From NCBI GenBank assembly GCA_021779255.1, contig JAJYBC010000005.1, positions 1-35,719 of the forward strand: a stretch of 35,719 bases of DNA, read 5' to 3'. The stretch is from a bacterium. GTDB taxonomy: Bacteria > Patescibacteriota > Minisyncoccia > CAIUEV01. The position numbers and the translations under genes are program-made. The notes under the pieces are model-generated. The model was not told the origin of the DNA, made no database searches, and saw only the letters and a list, made by a program, of their open reading frames with translations. Below, piece by piece: positions 10,701-19,500 of this stretch (positions are counted from its first letter, which is position 1; every line of letters begins with the position of its first letter).

Positions 10701-12829
10701 GTAAAATTATTAATGCGGACACGGGAGAATTTTTTCCGGGGGAAGGAAATATTATGGCTTCTCCGATGGGACCGGGGCACAAATCAAGACTTCCGCTTTC
10801 GGAAGAAAAAGGGGAAGACGGTATAACAACCACTACTTATGATGATGGAAGTCAAACAATGACGGATAACGCTGGAAAGGTTATTTATGATGGCAAAGTT
10901 GGAGGACAAGCGTCCGGCGTTCCCAATGCAGATGGTTCTTCTACACCAAACGTGACAGAACAGGATATCACAAGCCCACCAAGCCAACCCCAACAAACGG
11001 CTTCTGAAACGGGTGGAACTGTCTATCAAGTTGGTTCTGACGGTCAATTAATGAATCCTCAAACCGATGAAGTTTATCAAGGAAATACCTATGCCCAGTC
11101 TGATGGAGGCGAGGGAACAACGACAATTTCATCATCATCTCCTCCTAGAAATGTGGTTACTAATTATCCCCCATCCGATGGAAATTCAATCGGGTCTGCT
11201 AATAAAGTTACTACCAACCAACTTCCCCAAGAGCAAGACCCCAGTACTTTTAAAAATAAAGTCAGCACTAGTGATCCGTTTAATAACATTGAAAACGTTA
11301 AAACAGATGACGAAATAATTGCTCAAAGCGCAAGTGATTTTCAAAAGACAATGGAGGAATTTCAAAAAAATAATCCTTATGCTTCATCTAAGGAAATATT
11401 GGGCAAAGCAGAAGAAACTATCAATGCGGACAGCAACCTCCCTCAAGATTATAAAGATTATTTAATTGATTATCTTCCCCCTGAATCAAGTCAAAGCGGA
11501 GAAATAACCAAGGAAGAATACGACATTCAAAATAAAGTTGCGGAGTGGACAAAAAACAACCCTCTTGCCACGCAAGAAGAAATAAATTGGAAGACAGCAG
11601 ATATTATCGATAAAAATCCAGACCTTACCCAGGAAACAAAAGACAATTGGAAAGACTCTATTTTTGGTACGGGAGCAATAACAGAGAATGAATATAACTT
11701 TTTGAACGATCTAAATGATTTTAAGAAAAATAATCCCAATGCTACGGAGGCAGAAATAGAGGCTGAAGCTGAGAGAATTGTAAGCGTAGACCCAAACCTT
11801 AATACCCCAGAGGGAGAAATTACTCAGGAAGGACAAGATCTACTACAAACTCTTTATGATAAGCACGATCAGCCTTATCAGGCGGGTATAAACAACTATC
11901 AAGGAGGTGACAATATAGTTGATAAAAATGGGAAGCCACAGGATTCTTATAGTGCAAATCCTTATGGAGAAACGCCAATGTTTGTTCCAGTTGAAACTTT
12001 TCCGAACGATATCGAACCAAACAAAATAGGAGATAGCGATGTCACACCTAGAGCAGTTGACACTGAAACAACCTTTGGCAACTTAATACTTCGTCCAGAT
12101 GATACGATGTATACAAATAGCTTAACTCCCATTAATAAAGTAAATTCTTCTGAATCAGTTACAGAAGGCAGTAGCTCTGTGTCTAATGTTTCCTCTGTTC
12201 CTACGGGAGAGAGAGCGATGATTTCAAGCGGTGATCGGACCGCGGTTGATACGCCTAATTTCTGGGAGGTCGCAGATAATAAATATTCTTCTTCTTTTGC
12301 TTCATTGATTAATTTGCCTTCGGCAGAAGAAGTAGCTAATATTAAAGACAATCCGGTGAATACACCTTCACCGGATCCGGTGATTCCCGAATCAAAGCCG
12401 ATTGAGTCAGTTGGTCCGCCCACTTATTTAAGTAATTTTACCAATGCTAATAATGAACCACAAGGCAACGGGTCAACTTTGTATCCTTTTATTCCGAATT
12501 CAGAAACTCTAAATAAAATGTACGATTATGACCCTATTGAAAATAAAATTAAATTGAAAGACAATTGGCAAGAACTTTTAGGTATAGAAGGAACAGGGTT
12601 AAATATTAAAGGTTCCAGCACTGAAGAAATTATCGATGCTAAGGTTAAAACTGGTGGAATGACCGAAAAAGAAAAAGAGAAATTTATGCAAAAGGAAGAT
12701 AATCAAAGTGTCGAAGTACCAGACGATACAAATTTAAGAGATAGCCGAACAGGAGAAATTAAGCCCGATGATTCCGATAAAAAGCCGGATACGGTTAAAA
12801 AGCTCGAGGATGATTTACTGATGCCCTAG
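7799..12829 (+). CDS. Giant membrane-anchored, low-complexity putative surface protein with internal repeats
   Basis: 1676 aa; N-terminal TM (IFLIIFLAIFTISFYIIVFFYF); S/T/N/D/Q/G/P-rich body; about five copies of a ~50-aa helical repeat. Confidence 0.75.
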   Translation: MENKNKERLENIISKDKSVTEFQLVDKLKSVRKIFLIIFLAIFTISFYIIVFFYFKNQFTNSRNVRNQDIQLSQKSAQPTAGPVSSVLKLSKGYYKLISREGYNKLAPLGDAPSANKQVIQEAKDLLGKEGMELKNVSGGVRELLPDELKPATQLMQERQELADSGKNLVDYLTNSSSQVNEIGELNYVIGGSTSPSILLKADKITELDATKLPAIVETGTREISNTARDALSEFPRKITDFDVISTKDNFEFSGLSKTMSMNNGIPYEKYYIPNSEIPQEAKAVLKDPMGIAVDNRNSSVYGDINVVKATVEGKDYYVTRPDDALSNKTLDALLRYKDDPEKFNKDFGKIYNFANEIYSKDELLTNNKAVLEGFQGKYNNSKQVLDDGIKTILNDESASPELKNWIEKIKGNLEEDTVFAKETGSGVKSETENFVVGAVPAGAIVAVDWTSGESDGNSIIKTPDSPYNLSPQEIGQIVATTSGDSAESSSWLDSWNKGADTVNGALESVGTSVPIGFGVLGAMGITGATDAAMALVSPPVAAAFILSQAALALPSVINDPSIITKPLGEATRATKDFFTTPLDPKGTSPQTDSYGQPQSSVITDDQGSFTAVNSTNQSTSQFSSQQQSSVQPGDVVGTPASDSKMYTVQNGQVVDENGNSTLTAFTKDQTVSTTNDAGDLAGSKTGGEISESAYNFQTGMKKYMDANPSATPEEMKNEANRIIDNDSSLSSSQKDELTKSLQENSFGGTNSGNAPQELPPIGQSLEGATATPEQMATASANFQKEMKNFDDANPDASNYDRLLKASEIIDNQPDLPPEIKEVLKNQAADFYNIFKNYQEPTGPNTDRQGEDILNPDGTPLKDKNDAQILPGDEQPLGRSINPGGTQDGIVTPDANDQAIPLQSGNPLQGTLGVTTIGSDNNDSSPFNKIENVTEQSKLESTTTNVGSSSSTQNSSERTVYQVDPSTGKIINADTGEFFPGEGNIMASPMGPGHKSRLPLSEEKGEDGITTTTYDDGSQTMTDNAGKVIYDGKVGGQASGVPNADGSSTPNVTEQDITSPPSQPQQTASETGGTVYQVGSDGQLMNPQTDEVYQGNTYAQSDGGEGTTTISSSSPPRNVVTNYPPSDGNSIGSANKVTTNQLPQEQDPSTFKNKVSTSDPFNNIENVKTDDEIIAQSASDFQKTMEEFQKNNPYASSKEILGKAEETINADSNLPQDYKDYLIDYLPPESSQSGEITKEEYDIQNKVAEWTKNNPLATQEEINWKTADIIDKNPDLTQETKDNWKDSIFGTGAITENEYNFLNDLNDFKKNNPNATEAEIEAEAERIVSVDPNLNTPEGEITQEGQDLLQTLYDKHDQPYQAGINNYQGGDNIVDKNGKPQDSYSANPYGETPMFVPVETFPNDIEPNKIGDSDVTPRAVDTETTFGNLILRPDDTMYTNSLTPINKVNSSESVTEGSSSVSNVSSVPTGERAMISSGDRTAVDTPNFWEVADNKYSSSFASLINLPSAEEVANIKDNPVNTPSPDPVIPESKPIESVGPPTYLSNFTNANNEPQGNGSTLYPFIPNSETLNKMYDYDPIENKIKLKDNWQELLGIEGTGLNIKGSSTEEIIDAKVKTGGMTEKEKEKFMQKEDNQSVEVPDDTNLRDSRTGEIKPDDSDKKPDTVKKLEDDLLMP
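9872..11809 (+). repeat. Region of about five imperfect ~50-aa repeats within the giant ORF (discontinuous)
   Basis: Units near 9872-10033, 10123-10290, 11321-11480, 11506-11661 and 11678-11809; shared pattern YNFQ..M..F...NP.AT.EE....A..IID..P.L....KD.L. Confidence 0.75.
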
Positions 12830-12972
12830 ATTGAGATCAAAATTAACCATTAAATTTTTCCACCAAAGTATAACAGCTGTTGCAAATTTTTTTCCTCTGT
12901 GTTAAAAAAGAATAAGCTCTTTAATCGTTCTTTATAGTTTTTTCATAATTTCAAACCCAAAGGAGGCAGGGT

Positions 12973-13206
12973 ATGAAAAATAGGGGAAATGGTTGTTGGA
13001 ACCATAAAAAAATAACCGAACAAAGATGTCGGTTAAATGATTTTGCCGAAGATGTGGATTCCTTAGCGGAAACTGCTTTGGCAGATATCTACCCGATGAT
13101 GATATTTCCCAGTAATAAATTGCGTAATTCGGAAATGAAAAAGAAATTTAGCGAAAACCAACAATTTCAAAAAGCCACAGAATCTCTTCGTGGAAAAATC
13201 GGTTGA
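12973..13206 (+). CDS. Hypothetical protein (77 aa)
   Basis: Strong SD (AAAGGAGG) upstream of ATG; terminator downstream. Confidence 0.6.
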   Translation: MKNRGNGCWNHKKITEQRCRLNDFAEDVDSLAETALADIYPMMIFPSNKLRNSEMKKKFSENQQFQKATESLRGKIG

Positions 13207-13286
13207 ATTAAAGAACAAACAATTTTTCTCTTCCCTCCTCTCATCCCTCCTATTCTCCCCTCCTCTTATTTCCCACCTTATCTTAT

Positions 13287-13317
13287 AAAGAGTCACAACG
13301 TTGACTCTTTTTCTTTT
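13287..13317 (+). terminator. Intrinsic terminator
   Basis: AAAGAGTCA-CAACGT-TGACTCTTT followed by TTCTTTT. Confidence 0.8.
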
Positions 13318-13323
13318 GGAGCT

Positions 13324-13352
13324 TGACTTTTTCGTTGTTTAGCAGTAGAACA
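13324..13352 (+). promoter_or_regulatory. Putative sigma-70 promoter
   Basis: TTGACT-17 nt-TAGAAC upstream of the 13410 CDS. Confidence 0.45.
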
Positions 13353-13409
13353 ATCAAAAGAAAAGTTGTTTAACATTGGGTTAAAAAAGCAAAGGAGGTC
13401 ATTGCTATT

Positions 13410-13913
13410 ATGGACAGAAGAGAAGAAGGTTTTGAATTTCTAGAGTTGTTAGAGCTTGTGTTACCCGGACTATTCATGATGAGTGTTAGCGCCTTGACTA
13501 TTCTTGGTGTTTACCATCTTTTGGGTAGTCGAGCCTTGGCTCTTTCAACCGGAGTTGTCACTGTAGGTCTAATTTCAGCCAGAACAACTTTCCAGAGGAT
13601 GAAAAATCTGATTTTGGCTTACAGATTAGACCAGATAGAAGGGGAAATACAAACGTTTCCTAATAATTATTTGCGTGAAAATGCGGAGATACTTGATCTG
13701 AGCTTTGTCTCAGGTTTAGCGGGATTAGTAAGTGTTTTAATTTTCACTTTTTGGTTTTGGCAAATCAGCTTTTTCTTAACGTTTGTTCTTTCCAGTTTTA
13801 GTTTTTTAACGATAATTTTCTTTAATTTTAGTGCCATTGATTTGGCCGAAGAATTATACATAGTAAAAAATTCTTTTTGCCAAATGGTTTTTTTCAATCA
13901 AAAAATCAAATGA
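13410..13913 (+). CDS. Hypothetical membrane protein (four predicted TM segments)
   Basis: Strong SD (AAAGGAGG) upstream; hydrophobic segments LELVLPGLFMMSVSALTILGVYHLL and LVSVLIFTFWFWQISFFLTFVL. Confidence 0.65.
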   Translation: MDRREEGFEFLELLELVLPGLFMMSVSALTILGVYHLLGSRALALSTGVVTVGLISARTTFQRMKNLILAYRLDQIEGEIQTFPNNYLRENAEILDLSFVSGLAGLVSVLIFTFWFWQISFFLTFVLSSFSFLTIIFFNFSAIDLAEELYIVKNSFCQMVFFNQKIK

Positions 13914-13932
13914 TTGATTTTGTTTAAACCTT

Positions 13933-13962
13933 AAAAGCCCCGACAATGATCGAGGCTTTTTT
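13933..13962. terminator. Intrinsic terminator, probably bidirectional
   Basis: AAAAGCCCCGA-CAATGA-TCGAGGCTTTTTT. Confidence 0.8.
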
Positions 13963-14015
13963 AGTTGTTGTGGTTATACAAAAAACCGGAAAGCGGATGC
14001 GGAAATAGATTTTTG

Positions 14016-14023
14016 GCGGAGAG
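14016..14023. repeat. Putative attL core (GCGGAGAG)
   Basis: Identical to the core at 28634-28641; the minus strand of the left flank reads CTCTCC-G-CCA. Confidence 0.6.
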
Positions 14024-14191
14024 TAGCGGACGACGTTAGAACCTATTGGCAGAACACTTCTACTCGGATATTTATACCAAGTTTATCTTTAGATTACGCT
14101 AAAATCAACTAATTTTGCCTCATCCTCTGTTACAATATACAAAATATGAACAATTTGGTTTGACAATTAGACAAGTAAATTACTTATAGAC

Positions 14192-14386
14192 TTAATTAAA
14201 ATATTTCCAACCGCTCTTTCGATTTGCGTTGTAATTATAGGTTCGTAGCATTTCAAGTTGTTTGATTGCCCGTTGCTTTTCAATAGAGGTTAATTCCTTT
14301 GTTCGACTTGCATAGTAAAAGACTAATAAAATAATACCCCCTAACAAAATTGAAATTAGTAATAGTAGTTTGTTCTTCTTTTTCAT
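14192..14386 (-). CDS. Small single-TM hypothetical protein
   Basis: KKKNKLLLLISILLGGIILLVFYYASRTKE. Confidence 0.45.
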   Translation of the reverse strand: MKKKNKLLLLISILLGGIILLVFYYASRTKELTSIEKQRAIKQLEMLRTYNYNANRKSGWKYFN

Positions 14387-14429
14387 TTATTATTTTAGTA
14401 ATAATAGTTTGAACATTTACCCCACCCCG

Positions 14430-14736
14430 TCACTCACTATTGTTTATTGTTTCATCTCTTTTTTGAGTCTCAAAGATAATTTCTACTAGTTCACGGCAAT
14501 CATCCCTAATCTTTTTTGCTTCTTCATCTGAAATTGTCTCGTCGTTTAATATTTTTTTTACTTTTTTCAAGGTTAGCATCTTTTTTTCTGCAATCAATTT
14601 TATAAAGCAGGTCAAAAAAACCTATAAGATTATTGGCTCCTTCTAAAGTATCTTGGTAAGAAATTTCTTTTTTACCTTGTTTTCTCATCATTATACTCTT
14701 TATATGCAGTACAAATCCACTTGAAGGTTCAGCCAT
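14430..14736 (-). CDS. Overlapping small ORFs (14524-14736 and 14430-14615); possibly one frameshifted gene or two overlapping genes
   Basis: ORF 1 NNLIGFFDLLYKIDCRKK... and ORF 2 ...MLTLKKVKKILNDETISDEEAKKIRDDCRELVEIIFE overlap at a 7-T (minus-strand A7) run, 14581-14587. Confidence 0.45.
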
Positions 14737-14759
14737 TTTTTACTTAACTAGTGTTATAG

Positions 14760-17288
14760 TTATACCCGCTTAATAGACTTAAGCAGTTCTTGCTGTCTTG
14801 TCTGGAGTGAAGCATCGAAGATAATGCGGTATTCAAAATTTTTGTTAGCTTGCTGAAAATCCTTAAAACCTATTTCTTTTGCAAAGACTTCATTAAATAA
14901 ATTTTCCACTTTTCCCTTATATTCCTGTTTGTTCTTGCTATAACCTTCTTTTTCTTTGTTCGATTTAACCTCAACAACTAAAAATCTTCCTTTTGTTGTT
15001 TCAATAAGAAAATCTGGAAAATAACGAGCCATTCTTTTATTTTCTGGACTATAGTATTCAAAATAGAAATCGTTGTGAGTGGGGTCGACGGCTCCACCAG
15101 TAAAATAAACATCCACAATCGCTTCATTCTCGTCCAATACGTCTCGTAAGTACTTAAATAAATCTTTCTCGTCAGTGCTAGCAAAATTATAGGGATTGAT
15201 GTGAAAACCAATACGGCTTTTTCCGTGAGCTTCCTCCATTTGCTCTTTGGAAACAACAAGAATGTTTTTGCCTTGTTCAACGTTTATCTTAAATGGGTAC
15301 ATTTTTGTCAGCTCTATTTCTTCTTCAACACTTTCGGTTTTTTCTTGATACTTATAGGCGTTTTCTAGAATACTGTTAATAATAAAAGACGACAAAGCCA
15401 TATTTTCATTTACTTTTTTAACAATATCTTCTCTGGATAATCCGTTTTCTTTCAAAATTCTTTCAATGGACAGACACGGTAAATGAGTGTATCGGTTAAT
15501 ACTTTCCACGATTTCATAGAATGTTAAATTCCCCTTTTCTTTAAGCTCTTGTGTCGCTTGAGCTTGTCGATAACCAGCTTTTCCCTCTTTACTTAAAAAT
15601 ATTCCTCCTTCACCCAATAATGATTTGTATTCTTCTGGTTTAAAATTCCTCAAGTTAATCTTAATATCCTTCAAATCTTGATTTTGAATGGCGATTATTT
15701 CTTTGAGTAACTTAGTGACTTTAAACTTTTTTCTCTTCTCTATTTTAAGAGTGTGCTCGTAAGTTTTAATTTCTTGAGCAGATAATTCTTCAATACTAGT
15801 GGCAAAATTGTTCTTTAACTCCTTGTCTAGAATGCGATAATTTTCTTCTGAAAGAAAGATTGAACCAACAATTGAATTATCACCTATACTACGTAAGCAA
15901 CGAGTAGAGGACTGAAGCACAAAAATTGCACTTTTCGGTTTCCTGTATAATGCACAAGCAACAAGTGAGCGACAGTTCCAACCCTCAGTGCCTTTCCCAA
16001 CGAGCAGTATAAATTGCTTTTTGCTGTCTATAGTGTCGCAGTTTAAAAATTCCCCTCTGTTTTCTTCAGCTTTAGTGTGATATTCTAATATTTTTTCCAA
16101 AGCAATCCCTCGCTCCGCTAAAATTTTCTCTAACTTTGGTTTTAATTCTTGTTGTAAATCATCGATACTGGCTGAGTAAAAAGCAATTTTTGGTAATCTG
16201 CTTTCTATTTTTTTCTCGCCATACTCATCCCAAAACTTATCAATAACATCCCGAATAAATTTATCGCTTCTAACTTGCGTGTATTCAAAAAATCTTACCT
16301 GTTTTAAAATTCCCTTTTCAATCCCTTGTTTCAAGCCAAAATGATAAACCACGTCAGTAATCATTTTGTTGTTTATGTAGGGTGTCCCTGTAAGGTTTAT
16401 AACACCAACTAGCGGAGCATTACCGTGTAAATAATCAATGGTTTGTCTCGTTTTTTTTAACATTCCTTCAAGATTTTTACCATAGGAATGGTGGGCTTCG
16501 TCAACAAAGACTATAAGGTCAGAAAGTTCACGTAGCGTGGCAAGTCTTCTATTCTCAATTTCTTTTTTCTCTTGTTCTTTCCAATCCCCAAACAAACGTT
16601 TTGTAGCACTATTCTCCACTCTGCGTGTTTTTAATATGATTTTTTGGGAATTTGAGACAATTATATTATAATTACCAATGGGATTAAGCGGGGTTTCTGG
16701 GCTTTCCAAATAATGATACTTTAAATTCAAAAGAATATTTTGATATTCTTTGGGGATAACTCTTGTATAATCAAAGGTCTTAATCTCTTTTAAGCTTTCA
16801 ATGATAGTTGTGTCTGGAGAGAATACCAAAGCATTCTTTGCAAAACGTTTGTCATTTGGATGATAAAAGGAAAGTACAAAATCATATACAGTCATTACTG
16901 CCATTAAAATTGTCTTCCCAGTACCCATCGTTAGAGCGTAAACCTGATTTGGATAATCTAAAGCACCAAATTTGTCAGACATCAATTCTTCAATTTTTTC
17001 TTCATTGCCCAGTAAATCAAATGCCTCTTCTCGTGAAACACCGAGACCTAAAAGCATATCTTTTTCGCTTTCAAAAAGGGATTTAAATACTGCCAGAGAA
17101 GATTTATTTCCAATAATCTCCTTGAGATAAATGTAAGTTTCCAATGCCTCAATTTGTGGCTGATGCAAAAAACCTACTCGTTTAATGTAGGTTAAGATAT
17201 TCAATGTTTCCCGCTCAACGCCTTTGTAATTTTCAATACGCCAAGCGACAACCTTCTGCTGAATTTGTTGCAAAAATGGATTTTCCAT
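14760..17288 (-). CDS. res: Type III restriction enzyme Res subunit (SF2 helicase plus PD-(D/E)XK nuclease)
   Basis: Walker A TMGTGKTILM, VFVDEAHHSYGK, LTGTPYINN, C-terminal YFPDFLIETTKGRFLVVEVKSNKE. Confidence 0.9.
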   Translation of the reverse strand: MENPFLQQIQQKVVAWRIENYKGVERETLNILTYIKRVGFLHQPQIEALETYIYLKEIIGNKSSLAVFKSLFESEKDMLLGLGVSREEAFDLLGNEEKIEELMSDKFGALDYPNQVYALTMGTGKTILMAVMTVYDFVLSFYHPNDKRFAKNALVFSPDTTIIESLKEIKTFDYTRVIPKEYQNILLNLKYHYLESPETPLNPIGNYNIIVSNSQKIILKTRRVENSATKRLFGDWKEQEKKEIENRRLATLRELSDLIVFVDEAHHSYGKNLEGMLKKTRQTIDYLHGNAPLVGVINLTGTPYINNKMITDVVYHFGLKQGIEKGILKQVRFFEYTQVRSDKFIRDVIDKFWDEYGEKKIESRLPKIAFYSASIDDLQQELKPKLEKILAERGIALEKILEYHTKAEENRGEFLNCDTIDSKKQFILLVGKGTEGWNCRSLVACALYRKPKSAIFVLQSSTRCLRSIGDNSIVGSIFLSEENYRILDKELKNNFATSIEELSAQEIKTYEHTLKIEKRKKFKVTKLLKEIIAIQNQDLKDIKINLRNFKPEEYKSLLGEGGIFLSKEGKAGYRQAQATQELKEKGNLTFYEIVESINRYTHLPCLSIERILKENGLSREDIVKKVNENMALSSFIINSILENAYKYQEKTESVEEEIELTKMYPFKINVEQGKNILVVSKEQMEEAHGKSRIGFHINPYNFASTDEKDLFKYLRDVLDENEAIVDVYFTGGAVDPTHNDFYFEYYSPENKRMARYFPDFLIETTKGRFLVVEVKSNKEKEGYSKNKQEYKGKVENLFNEVFAKEIGFKDFQQANKNFEYRIIFDASLQTRQQELLKSIKRV

Positions 17289-17290
17289 AA

Positions 17291-17590
17291 TTATTCTGGT
17301 AGTTTTTCGTGAGCTTTATATAAACATTTGGAGTCAGCGTCATACACTCTTACATCGTGTCCCGCATCCCATTCAATCCAATCTGCTTGAGTTTTGACAT
17401 TCGGGTTAAGAGCCCAAAACAAACGGTCTGCCAATTCAATACAGGCAACTAATTTTGAATAATTCTTCCCAATAATTGCATATCGCTCTTCATCAAAAAC
17501 ATCCGCATAATGGTATGCGTCAAACAGGTCAATAACAGCAACTGTATAGGGAAGTTTTCCTTCTTTTATCGGATTTTTATTGTCAATCAT
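17291..17590 (-). CDS. Hypothetical 99-aa protein encoded between mod and res
   Basis: Start overlaps the mod stop by 4 nt (17587-17590); ends 2 nt before the res start. Confidence 0.7.
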   Translation of the reverse strand: MIDNKNPIKEGKLPYTVAVIDLFDAYHYADVFDEERYAIIGKNYSKLVACIELADRLFWALNPNVKTQADWIEWDAGHDVRVYDADSKCLYKAHEKLPE

Positions 17591-19401
17591 ACGTTTATTT
17601 CAAAAGTTTCAAAATATTCCTCACCAAGAACATCAATAATTTTTACAGCAACTTTATTTTTACCTTTTTTTGAATATTCCCATTCGTATTTTGCCTTGAT
17701 GAGCTCTTTTTTATTTGGTAAATCCATAATTTCAGCATTGAAAATTTTATCATTGTAATCGACATCGATAGCCACGCTGTCTATGATTTGTTTGAAATCC
17801 TCAACTTTCGCTTGATGTTCTCTTTTCACTATTTTTTCATTCTCAATCTCCAATTTTCTCATCAAAATAGGTGAGTAAAATTCTTTAAGCTCAACAGACA
17901 ATTTTTTATCCTTTATTTTCACCTCAATTTTTGCTTCTGGCTTCTGTTTAAAAATAAGGTTTTTTTTATCAGTGAGAATATCTCTTATTTCAACCTTGAC
18001 TCCTGTTTTATTTTCTTTCTTTAGAAAATCGTAAACATCAAGTTCCAGACCAGAAGCAATTATTAAAACACCCTCCTCATAAACGGGTTCGCCTGATTTT
18101 GATTTTTTCTTAACGGAGAAGGTATCAATTTTGTCCTCAATATTTTTAATTATGGTTCTTATATCTAGTTTGTTTAGCACCCTATTCAGTGGCATTACCT
18201 TAACGAAATTGTTATCCAAAAAACCGTCAAAATAAACTCTTTTTATTGGTTCAATTCCATACATCTCCATAATAATTTCCTTCGCTTCAAGCTCGTTCTT
18301 GAAAATACCATAGTCATTAACGTTATAAATTTTGAAAGCAGTTAAACCCCTAAACTCTTTTAAGATGTTTAATTGTCCTTTGATTTGTTCTTGAATAGCT
18401 TGGTTGACCCGCTTAGCGGTTGTTTGTATCGCTCCTAAATTTATATCACAACTAATCCATCGTCTTCCGAGTTTTTGAGCAACAATAGGAGTTGTACCAG
18501 AGCCAACAAAAAAATCAGCCACTAAATCACCTTCGTTGGATGATGCTTTGATTATTCTTTCAACTAATCCCTCTGATTTTTGAGTAGGATACTTCGTTTG
18601 CTCTTTCACTAACCTGTCAACAGGCGATATGTCTGTCCACCAGTCTTCTACAACTTTACCTTTTTCTCGATATTCTTTTTCTAGTTCTTCATCTATCCCT
18701 TCGCCAAAATATCCGCCACCCTGATGAAGTGCCTTATATGGAACTCTGACCGCATCAACATTAAATACTTTTCTGTTTTTATTTTTTACATAATAAAAAA
18801 TTACGTCGTGCTTACGTGGAAAATTATTTATTTGTCTTGTGGGACCCGTGTAACACCATACTATTTCATTGATAAAATTATCTTCTCCAAAGACTTCGTC
18901 CATTATTAACCGCAGATATCCTCCTTTGTGCCAATCACAGTGTAAATAAATACTTCCTGTATCTGAAAGAAGCTCTTTCATAAGCAAAAGCCGTTCATAC
19001 ATAAATTGCAAATACTCGTCCTTTTCCCAAATGTCGGTATATTGCATTTCTTCAAGGAAACTTTGTGGTTGTCCTCCCATTTTTTCTCCTTTGATTTGAA
19101 CTTTCTTTACATAATCCGCCTTGCTATCAAAAGGTGGGTCAATATAAATTAAATCGACTTTACCTCTATAATCTTTGAGAAGGTGAGACAAAACTTGAAG
19201 ATTATCACCCCAGAAAAGTTTATTGAAATCTTTTGATTTTTTATCGCCGTAAAATTCTTTTTCTTGAGCAGGGTAGTATTCAACTTTGTCTAAAGGTTTT
19301 TTACCAACCCATTGAAGCATCGGTCTACCTTTGACTTTTTCAATACTAAAACAATTTGTGGTAGCTTTCGCCACCGATTGTAATTGTAATTTCTTAGACA
19401 T
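17587..19401 (-). CDS. mod: Type III R-M DNA methyltransferase (Mod), beta-class
   Basis: [17 protein letters not shown] motif, then [24 protein letters not shown]; adjacent res. Confidence 0.92.
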   Translation of the reverse strand: MSKKLQLQSVAKATTNCFSIEKVKGRPMLQWVGKKPLDKVEYYPAQEKEFYGDKKSKDFNKLFWGDNLQVLSHLLKDYRGKVDLIYIDPPFDSKADYVKKVQIKGEKMGGQPQSFLEEMQYTDIWEKDEYLQFMYERLLLMKELLSDTGSIYLHCDWHKGGYLRLIMDEVFGEDNFINEIVWCYTGPTRQINNFPRKHDVIFYYVKNKNRKVFNVDAVRVPYKALHQGGGYFGEGIDEELEKEYREKGKVVEDWWTDISPVDRLVKEQTKYPTQKSEGLVERIIKASSNEGDLVADFFVGSGTTPIVAQKLGRRWISCDINLGAIQTTAKRVNQAIQEQIKGQLNILKEFRGLTAFKIYNVNDYGIFKNELEAKEIIMEMYGIEPIKRVYFDGFLDNNFVKVMPLNRVLNKLDIRTIIKNIEDKIDTFSVKKKSKSGEPVYEEGVLIIASGLELDVYDFLKKENKTGVKVEIRDILTDKKNLIFKQKPEAKIEVKIKDKKLSVELKEFYSPILMRKLEIENEKIVKREHQAKVEDFKQIIDSVAIDVDYNDKIFNAEIMDLPNKKELIKAKYEWEYSKKGKNKVAVKIIDVLGEEYFETFEINV

Positions 19402-19408
19402 TGCTGAT

Positions 19409-19463
19409 GACTATAAGTATCTTATATAAATTTAATAACATAAGAATATAGATACTCATAGTC
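19409..19463. promoter_or_regulatory. C-box-like palindromic operator in the mod/XRE intergenic region
   Basis: GACTATAAGTATCT (19409-19422) and AGATACTCATAGTC (19450-19463) are inverted repeats matching at 13 of 14 positions. Confidence 0.65.
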
Positions 19464-19488
19464 CGTCGCCTTATTGTCATCATACCTT

Positions 19489-19494
19489 TAAGAT
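19489..19494 (+). promoter_or_regulatory. Putative -10 element for leaderless transcription of the XRE gene
   Basis: TAAGAT ends 7 nt before the ATG at 19501, placing +1 at or near the start codon. Confidence 0.45.
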
Positions 19495-19500
19495 GTAGGT

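Noticed and set aside
11962-12423. 153-aa minus-strand ORF inside the giant gene
   Set aside because: Antisense to a clear long coding frame; composition mirrors the sense S/T/D-rich sequence and has no independent motif.
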